Part shown: one piece after another, positions 1 to 11,303 of the stretch
Layout: each line of letters starts with the position of its first letter
How positions within the stretch are numbered: position 1 is the first letter of the stretch
From: Chitinivorax sp. B
GTDB taxonomy: Bacteria > Pseudomonadota > Gammaproteobacteria > Burkholderiales > SCOH01
Assembly: GCF_005503445.1 (NCBI RefSeq)
Contig: NZ_SCOH01000017.1
Location: 41,358 to 105,357, forward strand
DNA: 64,000 nt
Direction of reading: 5' to 3'
The notes under the pieces: generated by a model
The model's input: only the letters and a program-made list of their open reading frames with translations
Told to the model about the DNA's origin: nothing
The model's database searches: none
Position numbers and translations under genes: made by a program

Positions 1-737
<737 letters not shown>

Positions 738-796
738 CCAATCGGACACCACCCAGCACGACCAATCCGATCGAATCGAAACGAAGGGGAATTTGA

Positions 797-1678
797 ATGC
801 AGAAGGTCAAGAAAGCAGTGTTCCCGGTTGCAGGAATGGGCACGCGCTTTTTACCTGCCACCAAGGCAAGTCCGAAGGAAATGATGCCGGTTGTTGACAA
901 GCCGTTGATTCAATATGCGGTGGAGGAAGCCGTTGAGGCTGGTATCACCGAGATGATCTTCATCACCGGACGCAACAAGCGCTCCATCGAAGATCACTTC
1001 GACAAAGCCTACGAGCTGGAAAACGAGCTGGAGATGCGTAGCAAGCATCAAATGCTCGAAATCGTGCAAAGTATCATTCCGAAAAATGTGACCTGCATCT
1101 ACATCCGTCAACCAGAAGCATTGGGGCTGGGGCACGCGGTGCTCTGCGCCCAGCCGGTGGTTGGGCATGAGCCGTTCGCCGTGATCCTGGCCGATGATCT
1201 GTGCGATGCCAAGAAGCCTGTCATGAAGCAGATGGTGGATGAGTTCGATCGTTGCCATTGTTCGATTCTGGGTGTGGAAAACGTCGAGCCGGAGCAGACT
1301 GGCTCGTATGGCATCGTGGCGGTTGATGAAGAAAAGCCGCATGTGCACAGGATTCGTTCCATTGTTGAGAAGCCGAAACCCGCTGAAGCACCGTCAACGT
1401 TGGCCGTAGTGGGTCGATACATCCTTACCCCACGCATTTTCGACATGCTGTTGAATGTGCAGCCTGGCGCGGGTGGCGAGATTCAGTTGACTGACGGAAT
1501 TGCTGCATTGCTGAAATACGAAGCAGCTTTTGCATATGAATACGATGGCATTCGTTATGATTGCGGTTCGAAGATGGGTTATCTGCAAGCTACCATTCAG
1601 TACGGTTTGAAGCATCCCGAGGTTGGCGCAAAATTTGCCGAATACCTTAAACAGCATCACTGCGACTGGGTAGCGTAA
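797..1678 (+). CDS. galU: UTP-glucose-1-phosphate uridylyltransferase GalU
   Basis: A 293-residue protein of normal GalU length. It makes UDP-glucose from UTP and glucose-1-phosphate for cell-surface polysaccharide synthesis. The nucleotide-binding signature [17 protein letters not shown] is at residues 12-28, and the family segments [19 protein letters not shown] and [10 protein letters not shown] are intact. The ATG at 797 has a purine-rich ribosome site (AAGGGGA) a few bases upstream. The gene stands alone between ligA and a strong terminator, so it is probably monocistronic or read through from ligA. The assignment as GalU rather than another nucleotidylyltransferase rests on close match over the whole length. 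Confidence 0.96.
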   Translation: MQKVKKAVFPVAGMGTRFLPATKASPKEMMPVVDKPLIQYAVEEAVEAGITEMIFITGRNKRSIEDHFDKAYELENELEMRSKHQMLEIVQSIIPKNVTCIYIRQPEALGLGHAVLCAQPVVGHEPFAVILADDLCDAKKPVMKQMVDEFDRCHCSILGVENVEPEQTGSYGIVAVDEEKPHVHRIRSIVEKPKPAEAPSTLAVVGRYILTPRIFDMLLNVQPGAGGEIQLTDGIAALLKYEAAFAYEYDGIRYDCGSKMGYLQATIQYGLKHPEVGAKFAEYLKQHHCDWVA

Positions 1679-1694
1679 GCGCTCAGTGCAATTG

Positions 1695-1728
1695 AAAAAG
1701 GCACACGTCACCGGCGTGTGCCTTTTTT
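1695..1728 (+). terminator. Rho-independent terminator after galU
   Basis: An 8-bp perfect stem (GGCACACG at 1700-1707 with CGTGTGCC at 1715-1722), extended by A-T pairs, has a 7-base loop and is followed by a run of six T. It starts 17 bases after the galU stop. The flanking A run means it could also work on the other strand. Confidence 0.9.
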
Positions 1729-1863
1729 GTTTCGCTTTACCCGTATTTACCCCGCCAAGCCGCGCCAGTGCTGGCGTTACCCGCAGAAACGGCCGATAAT
1801 GAAAATATCCCGTCTCGCCATCTCTCAGTGCGAGGCGCCTAACATCCAGTCAGAGGAGATGCG

Positions 1864-2610
1864 ATGCTTGCCATCATCGGCGGCACGGGCATGACCCAGC
1901 TTGCCAATCTTGAAATTACCCATCGACAGGTAATCCGTACCCCCTACGGTGAACCCTCTGGACCACTCACATTTGGTCGTATCAATCAACACAATGTGGT
2001 GTTTCTGGCTCGCCATGGTTATGGGCACACCATACCACCGCACGAAATCAATTACCGTGCCAACGTCTGGGCATTATCGACACAGAAAGTCAAACGCATC
2101 ATTGCGGTTGCCTCGGTGGGGGGCATCAAACCTGAGTTGGGGCCCGGTGTGCTGGCCGTGCCCAATCAGCTGATCGATTACACTTACGGTCGTAAATTCA
2201 CCTATTTTGAAGGAGGTGAGAAACCGGTTACACATGTGGACTTTACCGAACCCTATTCAGACCGTTTGCGCAAACGTCTGTTGAAAGCAGCCAAGGCTGC
2301 CAAGGTGCCGGTGCATGACGGTGGGGTGTATGCAGCCATGCAGGGGCCACGCCTGGAAACGGCTGCCGAGATCAATCGCCTAGAGCGTGATGGTGCCACC
2401 ATGGTGGGCATGACCGGCATGCCGGAAGCCGCATTGGCGCGTGAATTGGGTATCGAGTACGCCGCACTGGCCGTGGTGGCCAACTATGCGGCTGGCCGTC
2501 AGCCGCAAGGCAAAGCCATCGACATGTCGGCGATTCATGATGTGCTGACGGCCTCCATGGAACAAGTAAGAGATATCTTGGAATACGTGGTGGATCACGA
2601 TGCCGATTAA
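1864..2610 (+). CDS. S-methyl-5'-thioinosine (or thioadenosine) phosphorylase
   Basis: A 248-residue member of the PNP/MTAP phosphorylase family, which cleaves methylthio-nucleosides with phosphate for methionine and purine salvage. Visible motifs are the N-terminal phosphate loop [26 protein letters not shown], the central [25 protein letters not shown], and the substrate segment [10 protein letters not shown] followed by [14 protein letters not shown]. The shorter length and the [12 protein letters not shown] segment resemble the Pseudomonas-type methylthioinosine phosphorylases more than classical MTAP, but the substrate cannot be fixed by eye. A GGAG ribosome site lies just before the ATG. 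Its end overlaps the def gene by 11 bp, so the two are translationally coupled. Confidence 0.88.
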   Translation: MLAIIGGTGMTQLANLEITHRQVIRTPYGEPSGPLTFGRINQHNVVFLARHGYGHTIPPHEINYRANVWALSTQKVKRIIAVASVGGIKPELGPGVLAVPNQLIDYTYGRKFTYFEGGEKPVTHVDFTEPYSDRLRKRLLKAAKAAKVPVHDGGVYAAMQGPRLETAAEINRLERDGATMVGMTGMPEAALARELGIEYAALAVVANYAAGRQPQGKAIDMSAIHDVLTASMEQVRDILEYVVDHDAD

Positions 2611-3142
2611 ATCAGTACTGAAAATGGGCGATCCGTTGCTCTGGCAACAGGCCAAGCCGGTCGAGACATTTGATACGCCAGGGTTACATGGTCTGATTCG
2701 TGACCTGGAAGACACCATGTCGGCGATGAATGGTGCAGGTATCGCCGCCCCGCAGATTGGGGTCAGTCTGCAAGTGGTGATTTTTGGCAGTCACGAACCC
2801 CGGGACAATCCACGCTATCCGGATGCAGGTCATGTGCCCTATACCGTGCTGTGCAATCCTGAAATCGATCCATTGGGCGATGAGATGGAAGAGGACTGGG
2901 AAGGTTGTCTGTCAGTGCCGGGTTTACGGGGGCTGGTGCCCCGCTACAGCGCCATCCGCTATCGTGGGCAGGATCAATATGGCCAATCGATTGACCGTAC
3001 GGTAACGGGTTTTCATGCCCGTGTGGTGCAACATGAATGCGACCATCTGTGGGGTGTGCTATACCCGATGCGGGTACAGGACATGAAACAGTTCGGATTT
3101 ACCGACGTATTGTTCCCGGAAATGCAAGGTGAGGAAGACTAG
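2600..3142 (+). CDS. def: Peptide deformylase
   Basis: A 180-residue polypeptide deformylase that removes the formyl group from the initiator Met of new proteins. All three metal-site motifs are present: GIAAPQIG (Gln52), EGCLSVP with the metal ligand Cys103, and QHECDHL with His145, catalytic Glu146 and His149. It starts inside the end of the phosphorylase gene (11-bp overlap). There is no fmt neighbour, unlike the usual housekeeping def-fmt pair, so this may be a second deformylase paralogue. That is inference, because the rest of the genome is not visible. Confidence 0.95.
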   Translation: MPIKSVLKMGDPLLWQQAKPVETFDTPGLHGLIRDLEDTMSAMNGAGIAAPQIGVSLQVVIFGSHEPRDNPRYPDAGHVPYTVLCNPEIDPLGDEMEEDWEGCLSVPGLRGLVPRYSAIRYRGQDQYGQSIDRTVTGFHARVVQHECDHLWGVLYPMRVQDMKQFGFTDVLFPEMQGEED

Positions 3143-3201
3143 TGTAATGCCCTGCGTTGCATTGATCACCGATCACGGTGATGTTGAAAAGGAAAGTCAG
3201 A

Positions 3202-3612
3202 ATGCCCGTGCAGTTGATCACACAGTGGTGGCGTGAACAGAAAGAGAAAGAACGGTGTGCCTTGGCGGCGGGTGAGATTTCGGCCGATGAATGCCATATG
3301 GATGAGCTGTTTCCTGATGCCTTCATTGAGCAGACCGAACAGTTGCTCAGGGCCTTCATTGCGGAAATCGATCAATGTGCCACAACGGACACCGGCTTTC
3401 CAAGGGTGATGAAAGGCATCGAAGTCCTGGTGTTGGCACTCAACGAAGTCAACGATCAGTTTGATGGCAGCGTCATCGAGACCGGTGAGCGCGAAGCGTT
3501 ATGTGACTTCATTGATCAGGTCATCGTAAACAGAGGTATCGACATCGAGGCGTTGGCGGCGTCACAACAATGCAGTCGTTATGAACTGACTGATAGCTGG
3601 CGCGATTGGTAG
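3202..3612 (+). CDS. Hypothetical protein, about 136 residues
   Basis: A small acidic cytoplasmic protein (begins MPVQLITQWW) without signal peptide or membrane segment. An AAAAGGA ribosome site about nine bases upstream favours the ATG at 3202 over the in-frame GTG at 3178. Several conserved-looking acidic and aromatic stretches (DELFPDAFIEQTEQLLRAF, ALNEVNDQFDGSVIETGERE) suggest an alpha-helical fold. It sits between def and the pseudaminic acid cluster in the same direction. I do not recognise the family and assign no function. Confidence 0.7.
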   Translation: MPVQLITQWWREQKEKERCALAAGEISADECHMDELFPDAFIEQTEQLLRAFIAEIDQCATTDTGFPRVMKGIEVLVLALNEVNDQFDGSVIETGEREALCDFIDQVIVNRGIDIEALAASQQCSRYELTDSWRDW

Positions 3613-5825
<2,213 letters not shown>

Positions 5826-5829
5826 CACA

Positions 5830-6906
5830 ATGGCTGTTCATTTTGGCAAGCGTAAGGTTGGCGATGGCGAACCTTGTTTTATTACCTACGAAGCCGGCCC
5901 CACCCATGACGGCCTAGTATCTGCAAAACGATTGGTCAAGCTGGCCAGCGAGGCCGGTGCCGACGCGGTGAAGTTCCAGATTCTGGATCCAGACCGATTG
6001 GTGGCAGACAAAAAACTGTTGTTCAGCTACGAAGTGTTGGTTGACAAGGCCACGGGCAGGCTTGAAACCGTGGAGGAACCCTTATATGACATCCTTTGCC
6101 GTCGTTCGATGGGCCATGTCGAATGGCGGGAACTGAAAGCCTATTGCGATGAGCTTGGCTTGGCATTTTTCGCCACGGTTGGGTTTGACGACGAAATCGC
6201 CTTGTTGGAAAGCCTACATTGCGATTCGATCAAGATCGCCTCTGCCGATGTCAATCATTTCCCCCTGATCCGCAAAGCGGCTCGTACTGGCATGTGTATT
6301 CAGCTGGATACTGGCAATGCCTCGCTAGGTGAGGTTGAACAGGCGGTGGATGTGATTCGCAGTGAAGGCAATGAGAACATCATCATCCACCAATGCCCCA
6401 GTGGCTATCCGGCACGGTTGGAAAGCATCAATCTCAATATCATCAAAACCCTGAAGCAGATGTTTCCCTATCCGGTGGCGTTTTCCGACCATACTCCGGG
6501 CTGGGAGATGGATGTGGCTGCGTTGGCGGTTGGCGCCAACCTGTTGGAAAAAACCATTACCGAAGACCGCTGCACCCGCAGTGTGGAGCATGTGTTTTCG
6601 CTGGAACCGCAAGATATGCGCCAATTCATCCAGACCATTCGCGATGTGGAAACGGCGTTTGGCGGTAATCGGCGCATCTTGCATGCAGAGGAGCTAGCCA
6701 AACGCAAACGCATCCGCCGCAGCGTGCACCTGAATCAACCAGTACAGGCCGGGCAGAAGCTGGCTGATGTGGCGGTCGAATTCCGTCGCCCCGGTTTTGG
6801 AATTACGCCAGATCAGTACGAAGGCCTATTACAGTGCACTTTCAATCAGGCATTGCCAGTAGGCACTTTGCTGGCACCGGAACACCTTCGTAGTAGTGAG
6901 GGTTGA
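5830..6906 (+). CDS. NeuB-family nonulosonic acid synthase (first paralogue)
   Basis: A 358-residue member of the sialic/pseudaminic/legionaminic acid synthase family: an N-terminal TIM barrel (AGPTHDGLVSAKRLVKLASEAGADAVKFQ) and a C-terminal SAF antifreeze-like domain (from about residue 290, KRIRRSVHLNQPVQAGQKL). These enzymes condense PEP with a hexosamine. It is clearly not the usual PseI: the segment that reads EKHFTL in the second paralogue at 12784 reads EKTITEDRCTRSVEHVFS here. It lies between pseC and the hisH/hisF-like pair, so its substrate is probably a related amino sugar. I leave the exact substrate open. Confidence 0.85.
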   Translation: MAVHFGKRKVGDGEPCFITYEAGPTHDGLVSAKRLVKLASEAGADAVKFQILDPDRLVADKKLLFSYEVLVDKATGRLETVEEPLYDILCRRSMGHVEWRELKAYCDELGLAFFATVGFDDEIALLESLHCDSIKIASADVNHFPLIRKAARTGMCIQLDTGNASLGEVEQAVDVIRSEGNENIIIHQCPSGYPARLESINLNIIKTLKQMFPYPVAFSDHTPGWEMDVAALAVGANLLEKTITEDRCTRSVEHVFSLEPQDMRQFIQTIRDVETAFGGNRRILHAEELAKRKRIRRSVHLNQPVQAGQKLADVAVEFRRPGFGITPDQYEGLLQCTFNQALPVGTLLAPEHLRSSEG

Positions 6907-6909
6907 GCA

Positions 6910-7569
6910 ATGAGTTTGCGAATTGGGATCGCCGATTATGGCATCGGCAACATGCGCTCCGTCTGCAATGCCATACTGGCCGCAGGTGGGCAGGCCGATA
7001 TCGTGACCGATCCAAATGCCTTGCGTCGTTACGATAAGTTGATCCTGCCCGGTGTTGGCGCGTTTGGCGATGCGGCACGCCAGTTGCAGGATAGCGGCAT
7101 GGCGGCTGCGTTGACGGAGCTGCAGCGAGCAGGCAAGGACATCATGGGTATCTGCCTGGGCATGCAATTGATGTGTATCGATTCCAGTGAAGATGGTTTG
7201 CATCAAGGGTTAGGGTGGTTTGATGCCCATGTACGGCGCTTCCCTGATCAGCTGGGCCAGAAGGTGCCACATATCGGCTGGAATGATCTGAGCTTCCCAC
7301 GCAACCATCCGGTACTGCTTGACCTGACAGCCCATCCCGATGTGTACTTTGTGCACAGTTACCGTGTGGAAGCGACCGATGCCACTGATGTGCTGGCCTG
7401 GTGTGACTATGGTGAACCGTTTGCGGCGATGATTGCGCGCGATAATCTGATCGGCATCCAGTTTCATCCGGAAAAGAGCCAACGCATCGGCTTGGCCATC
7501 CTCAAGAACTTCATCATCACCCAGACGGCGGTCAGCGTGCCGCGGGAAGCCGAGGCGCTTGCATGCTGA
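6910..7569 (+). CDS. HisH-like glutamine amidotransferase of the sugar amidination system
   Basis: A 219-residue class I glutaminase. Its triad is visible: Cys82 in GICLGMQ, and His186 and Glu188 in QFHPEKSQ. It resembles the HisH subunit of imidazole glycerol phosphate synthase. The genomic position, between nonulosonic acid genes and directly before a HisF-like gene and a PseA-like gene, indicates the HisH2 type that supplies ammonia to an N-acetyl sugar amidotransferase, as in Campylobacter jejuni flagellin-sugar loci and Pseudomonas O-antigen loci. It overlaps the HisF-like gene by 7 bp. No other histidine genes are nearby. Confidence 0.9.
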   Translation: MSLRIGIADYGIGNMRSVCNAILAAGGQADIVTDPNALRRYDKLILPGVGAFGDAARQLQDSGMAAALTELQRAGKDIMGICLGMQLMCIDSSEDGLHQGLGWFDAHVRRFPDQLGQKVPHIGWNDLSFPRNHPVLLDLTAHPDVYFVHSYRVEATDATDVLAWCDYGEPFAAMIARDNLIGIQFHPEKSQRIGLAILKNFIITQTAVSVPREAEALAC

Positions 7570-8324
7570 AAAAGCGCCTGATTGCTGTATTGATTCTGCG
7601 TGATGGGCAAGTGGTGCAAAGTGTGCGATTCAAACACACCAATGTCATTCATTATGATGCAGTCCATGCTGTTGAGTGCTTCAACAAATGGGCTGTCGAT
7701 GAATTGGTGATGCTGAATGTCTCGCCTGATGCAGCATCGGCCAAGGGATTTGCTGAGGTGGTGCGAAATATCTCCGGCCAGTGTTTCGTGCCTTTGTCTG
7801 CCGGTGGCTGGATCACCGATGCCAGCTATGCAGAAGAACTGCTACGTAGTGGGGCTGACAAGCTGGTCCTCAATACAGCCTTTCATACCCAACCCGAGCT
7901 CACCCAGTCGCTGTCTGCCCGTTACGGCAGGCAGTGCATTGTGGCGTCGATGGATGTCAAACAGCACGAATCCGGCCAGGCGACGGTCATGGTCAATCGT
8001 GGCCGGGACGATACCGCTATCAGCCCGGTGGAGTGGGCCAAACAGGTTGTGGCATTGGGGGCAGGTGAGATTTTCTTCAATTCCATCGATCACGATGGTG
8101 CCCGCAAAGGTTACAACCTACCGATACTGACGGAGGTGTGCCATGCGGTGGATGTGCCGGTGATTGCGTTTGGTGGTGTGTTCACTTGGCAGCACCTGGT
8201 CGATGGACTGAATGCTGGCGCGCAGGCCGCTGCTGCGGCCAATATCTTCCACTACACTGAGCATAGCACCCGCAAGGCCAAGCGGTATCTGGTCGAGGCG
8301 GGCATTCCAGTCAGGAGCGAATAA
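7563..8324 (+). CDS. HisF-like cyclase-fold partner, catalytic Asp11 replaced
   Basis: A 253-residue TIM-barrel protein of the HisF type. Real HisF begins IIPCLDVRDGQVV with catalytic Asp11. Here the corresponding stretch is LIAVLILRDGQVV, so Asp11 is Ile11, while the second catalytic Asp (Asp131 in CIVASMDVK) is kept. Loss of the general acid argues against imidazole glycerol phosphate cyclisation and for a role as ammonia conduit between the glutaminase and the downstream PseA-like enzyme. GAGEIFFNSIDHDGARKGYN is the conserved phosphate-binding region. It overlaps hisH and is 1 bp from the next gene. Confidence 0.9.
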   Translation: MLKKRLIAVLILRDGQVVQSVRFKHTNVIHYDAVHAVECFNKWAVDELVMLNVSPDAASAKGFAEVVRNISGQCFVPLSAGGWITDASYAEELLRSGADKLVLNTAFHTQPELTQSLSARYGRQCIVASMDVKQHESGQATVMVNRGRDDTAISPVEWAKQVVALGAGEIFFNSIDHDGARKGYNLPILTEVCHAVDVPVIAFGGVFTWQHLVDGLNAGAQAAAAANIFHYTEHSTRKAKRYLVEAGIPVRSE

Positions 8325-8325
8325 T

Positions 8326-9618
8326 ATGCGGTACTGCGCCCGTTGTCTTTACCCGGAAAATGCCAAGCCCACCATCATTTTCGACGACGAGGGCGTATGC
8401 AGTGGCTGCCGTTACCATGAAAGCCGCAGCCGGCTGGAAGTGGATTGGGCGTCGCGTCTGGGCATGTTGGAGCAAATCCTCGACGAAGCCCGGCGCATGG
8501 CCAAGGCCCGTGGCAACTGCCACGATTGCATCATCCCCGTGTCAGGTGGTAAGGATTCGCACTACCAAGTGTGGTTGCTGAAGAAAAAATATGGCATGAA
8601 CCCGCTGCTGGTCACGTTCAACCATGTCTACAACTCGCCGGCGGGGTTGCGCAACCTGTCCAATCTGGTCGAAAAGTCCGGGTGCGATCTGATCCGCTAC
8701 ACAGCCGGAGTGGATTCGGTACGGCGCCTGTCCCGCTTCATGCTGCAGACCGTGGGTGACTTGACTTGGCACTACCACGGCGGTATCCGTACCTTCCCGT
8801 TTCAGGTGGCGGTCAAATACAATATTCCATTGATTGTGTGGGGCGAGCATGGCTTCGCCGAACTGACCGGCATCGTGTCACTGGAGGATTTTGTCGAATT
8901 CACCCGCTGGACGCGCAAAGAGCATGACATGCGTGGCTATGAACCGCATGACCTGATCGGCAAGGGCGGCATTACCTTGGGTGACGTGGCACCTTATATC
9001 TATCCCAGTGACGAAGAAATCGAAAAGACCGAAGTGCGAGGCATCTATTTGTCCAATTTTGTGGACTGGAATGCCAAGGAGCATGCCGAGCTGATGATCC
9101 GCGAATGGGACTTTGCACCGGTAGCATACGAACGGGATCGCAGCTTCAATCTGCATGCCAAGATCGAAGACCACGCCAATGATGTGCATGACTATCTGAA
9201 ATACCTGAAATTCGGTTACGGTCGGTCCACGGATGACGCCAGCATGGAAATCCGCCACGGTCGGATGACGCGCGAAGAGGGCATCGCACAGGTTGCCTAT
9301 TATGATCATCGGGAACCCAGAACCCTGGAAACCTATTGCGACTTCTTGGGCATCAGCAAAACCGAGTTCTATGCCTTGGTCGATAACCAGCGTGATCCGC
9401 GTATCTGGGCACGTGATGCAAGCGGCGCCTGGGCGCCGTTGGATTCGGTATGTCGCCATACCATTGGCGAAGTGGAGGAGAAGCAGCGGGTCAAGCAGGT
9501 GGTGGATCGAACCATGTCGGACGCAAACCGGCATCTGTACTACAACCTGGCGAATCCACCCCAACCAACCGGTAATCCTGTGCTGGATGTGCAGAGTTTG
9601 AAATTTAATGTGATGTGA
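8326..9618 (+). CDS. pseA: N-acetyl sugar amidotransferase (PseA/WbpG type)
   Basis: A 430-residue ATP-pyrophosphatase-fold enzyme that turns an N-acetyl into an acetamidino group on a sugar. The N terminus MRYCARCLYP with a second CSGC gives two CxxC pairs expected to bind zinc. The P-loop SGGKDSHYQVW is the ATP site. The ATG at 8326 is preceded by AGGAG at 8312-8316 and begins one base after the hisF-like stop; a longer in-frame extension inside hisF is not credible. The trio glutaminase, HisF-like, PseA matches the arrangement that makes acetamidino-pseudaminic acid in Campylobacter. The ligand is inferred from context. Confidence 0.9.
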   Translation: MRYCARCLYPENAKPTIIFDDEGVCSGCRYHESRSRLEVDWASRLGMLEQILDEARRMAKARGNCHDCIIPVSGGKDSHYQVWLLKKKYGMNPLLVTFNHVYNSPAGLRNLSNLVEKSGCDLIRYTAGVDSVRRLSRFMLQTVGDLTWHYHGGIRTFPFQVAVKYNIPLIVWGEHGFAELTGIVSLEDFVEFTRWTRKEHDMRGYEPHDLIGKGGITLGDVAPYIYPSDEEIEKTEVRGIYLSNFVDWNAKEHAELMIREWDFAPVAYERDRSFNLHAKIEDHANDVHDYLKYLKFGYGRSTDDASMEIRHGRMTREEGIAQVAYYDHREPRTLETYCDFLGISKTEFYALVDNQRDPRIWARDASGAWAPLDSVCRHTIGEVEEKQRVKQVVDRTMSDANRHLYYNLANPPQPTGNPVLDVQSLKFNVM

Positions 9619-9695
9619 TCAACGTAGCTGATCATGTCGTAGCCTGAGTTGATCAAGGTTAAGATGCCGGCAGGTGTAGTCAAAAAGGTGTAGTA

Positions 9696-10550
9696 ATGCG
9701 TTTCTTGGCACAGGCTGTGGCCTGCTTATTGTTAGGTGGCGATATTGCGTTGGCAGGTAATTGCGGAAAAACGGACTTATGTATCAATCAACTGACTTTC
9801 AAAGTGCCAGACGGCATTGTTTTCGAAGAGTCGGAAACACGAGATCAAGACCGGATGTGGCGTATCACCGACACGGGCAGAGAATCAATCCAGATACTTG
9901 GCCAAAAACAGCATCATCTGTTGTTGATGAAGCTACCAAAAGGTATGTGCCAGCAACTGGCGAATGAGCAGCCACCTTTTCTCTCAATTGCAGACAGATT
10001 GATGACGGGGCTGGGGCCACGGTTGATGTTATCAAAGGCTTTTCCTGATGGGCGGATAACCTTGCCCGGCAATGGCAAAGTTGTAGATAGATGGGTGGAG
10101 AGTTCCTGGGCTTACGGGCGCGAGATTTTTGCGGTGCATGTAGAAGGTATGGGTGAAGCACGCTGGGCTTATCGCATCGAGAAAAAACAGACCATCGAGA
10201 CGCCAAGTCAGAATGCGCCTGGAACTGCTATCGAAGAAGAGCCCTGCGCAAAACCGAAAATATCATCGGAAGAGGCAACCGCCCGCATGCAGCGTGGTGA
10301 AGCTGTTTTAACCTGCCAGATCATCTGGTACACAATCGAGACCCGTGATGACCGCGCAGCCGCACGCGCCAAGCTGACACCAGTTGGGCAGGTCTGGACG
10401 GGTGAGTTCAATACTCAGTATGCCAAGCCATTGCCGGATGGATTCTCGCTTGCAGGTTGGCACAATGAAAAACATGTTCAATTTGCTACATTGGGCGATG
10501 CGCGTGCACAGCCTCCGCGGCCGTTAAAGCAGTTGGCGCCTTGTGACTAG
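9696..10550 (+). CDS. Unrecognised exported protein within the pseudaminic acid cluster
   Basis: A 284-residue protein with an N-terminal signal-like segment (MRFLAQAVACLLLGGDIALAG) and several cysteines in the mature part (NCGKTDLCINQ, EEPCAKP, TCQIIW, C-terminal LAPCD), suggesting a disulphide-bonded periplasmic protein. A purine-rich ribosome site (AAAAAGG) precedes the ATG. It is separated by 77 bp from pseA and 60 bp from pseF, looser than the rest of the operon, and has no obvious sugar-enzyme motif. It looks like an insertion into the pathway. I do not recognise the family. Confidence 0.7.
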   Translation: MRFLAQAVACLLLGGDIALAGNCGKTDLCINQLTFKVPDGIVFEESETRDQDRMWRITDTGRESIQILGQKQHHLLLMKLPKGMCQQLANEQPPFLSIADRLMTGLGPRLMLSKAFPDGRITLPGNGKVVDRWVESSWAYGREIFAVHVEGMGEARWAYRIEKKQTIETPSQNAPGTAIEEEPCAKPKISSEEATARMQRGEAVLTCQIIWYTIETRDDRAAARAKLTPVGQVWTGEFNTQYAKPLPDGFSLAGWHNEKHVQFATLGDARAQPPRPLKQLAPCD

Positions 10551-10610
10551 CCAGCGGTGGCTGGCAGATTTTCTTGTACATTGACATCGTTCGTGTTGAC
10601 GGTACCTGCC

Positions 10611-11300
10611 ATGACCACATTGACGCTTATCCCCGCCAAGGGTGGCTCCACCCGGCTTCCACACAAGAACATCCTGCCGCTGGGTGGCAAGCCATTGCTG
10701 GCTTGGGCGGCAGATGCAGCTCGGCAATCCGGTGTTTGCGGTCGTATTATTGTGTCAACTGAGGATGAGGCAGTGACCAGCGTTGCACAACAGTATGGCA
10801 TTGAAGTCCCTTTCATCCGCCCAGCAGAATTGGGCCGCGACCCAGCAGGTGTGGTGCAGGTCGCACTGCATGCCATTCAGGCCCTGCGTGAGCAAGGGGA
10901 TGAATACACCCGCTTGATCATTCTGCTGCCAACCAGCCCCTTCCGCACGGCAGACGATATTCGTCAAGCCTGCGCGCTGTTTGAACAACAGCAGGCGCAA
11001 TTCCTGATGAGCGTCTCGCCATTCGACCATACCCCTTTTGCAGCGATGAAGCTGGAGGACGGCGCCGTTTCACCTTGGTTTCCTGATTATTTTGGTCGTA
11101 AATCACAGGAGATGCCGGCTGCGTATCGACCCAATGGCGCAATACATGTGTTGGATGTGGCGGCATTCGAGGTGGCCCGCAGCTACTTTGGCCAACCTTT
11201 GTATGCTTATCAGATGCCTTGGCCCCGTTCATTGGATATCGATACCCCAGCTGATCTGGCGATGGCAGAGGCGGTGTTGGCGGCTGGACTGGTGAGGTAG
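10611..11300 (+). CDS. pseF: CMP-nonulosonic acid cytidylyltransferase (PseF type)
   Basis: A 229-residue nucleotidyltransferase that activates the nonulosonic acid with CTP to the CMP-sugar. The start MTTLTLIPAKGGSTRLPHKN contains the NTP-binding signature (IPAKGGSTRLPHKN). LPTSPFRTADDI and the metal-site region SLDIDTPADL are also conserved. An in-frame upstream extension to 10557 is possible, but it places a non-conserved hydrophobic stretch before the catalytic loop, so I use the ATG at 10611. It lies 3 bp before the fused pseG-pseH gene. Legionaminic or sialic acid specificity cannot be excluded by sequence alone. Confidence 0.9.
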   Translation: MTTLTLIPAKGGSTRLPHKNILPLGGKPLLAWAADAARQSGVCGRIIVSTEDEAVTSVAQQYGIEVPFIRPAELGRDPAGVVQVALHAIQALREQGDEYTRLIILLPTSPFRTADDIRQACALFEQQQAQFLMSVSPFDHTPFAAMKLEDGAVSPWFPDYFGRKSQEMPAAYRPNGAIHVLDVAAFEVARSYFGQPLYAYQMPWPRSLDIDTPADLAMAEAVLAAGLVR

Positions 11301-11303
11301 CGC

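Noticed and set aside
6910..8324. Histidine biosynthesis genes hisH and hisF
   Set aside because: No other his genes are adjacent, HisF Asp11 is lost, and both lie inside a nonulosonic acid operon next to pseA.
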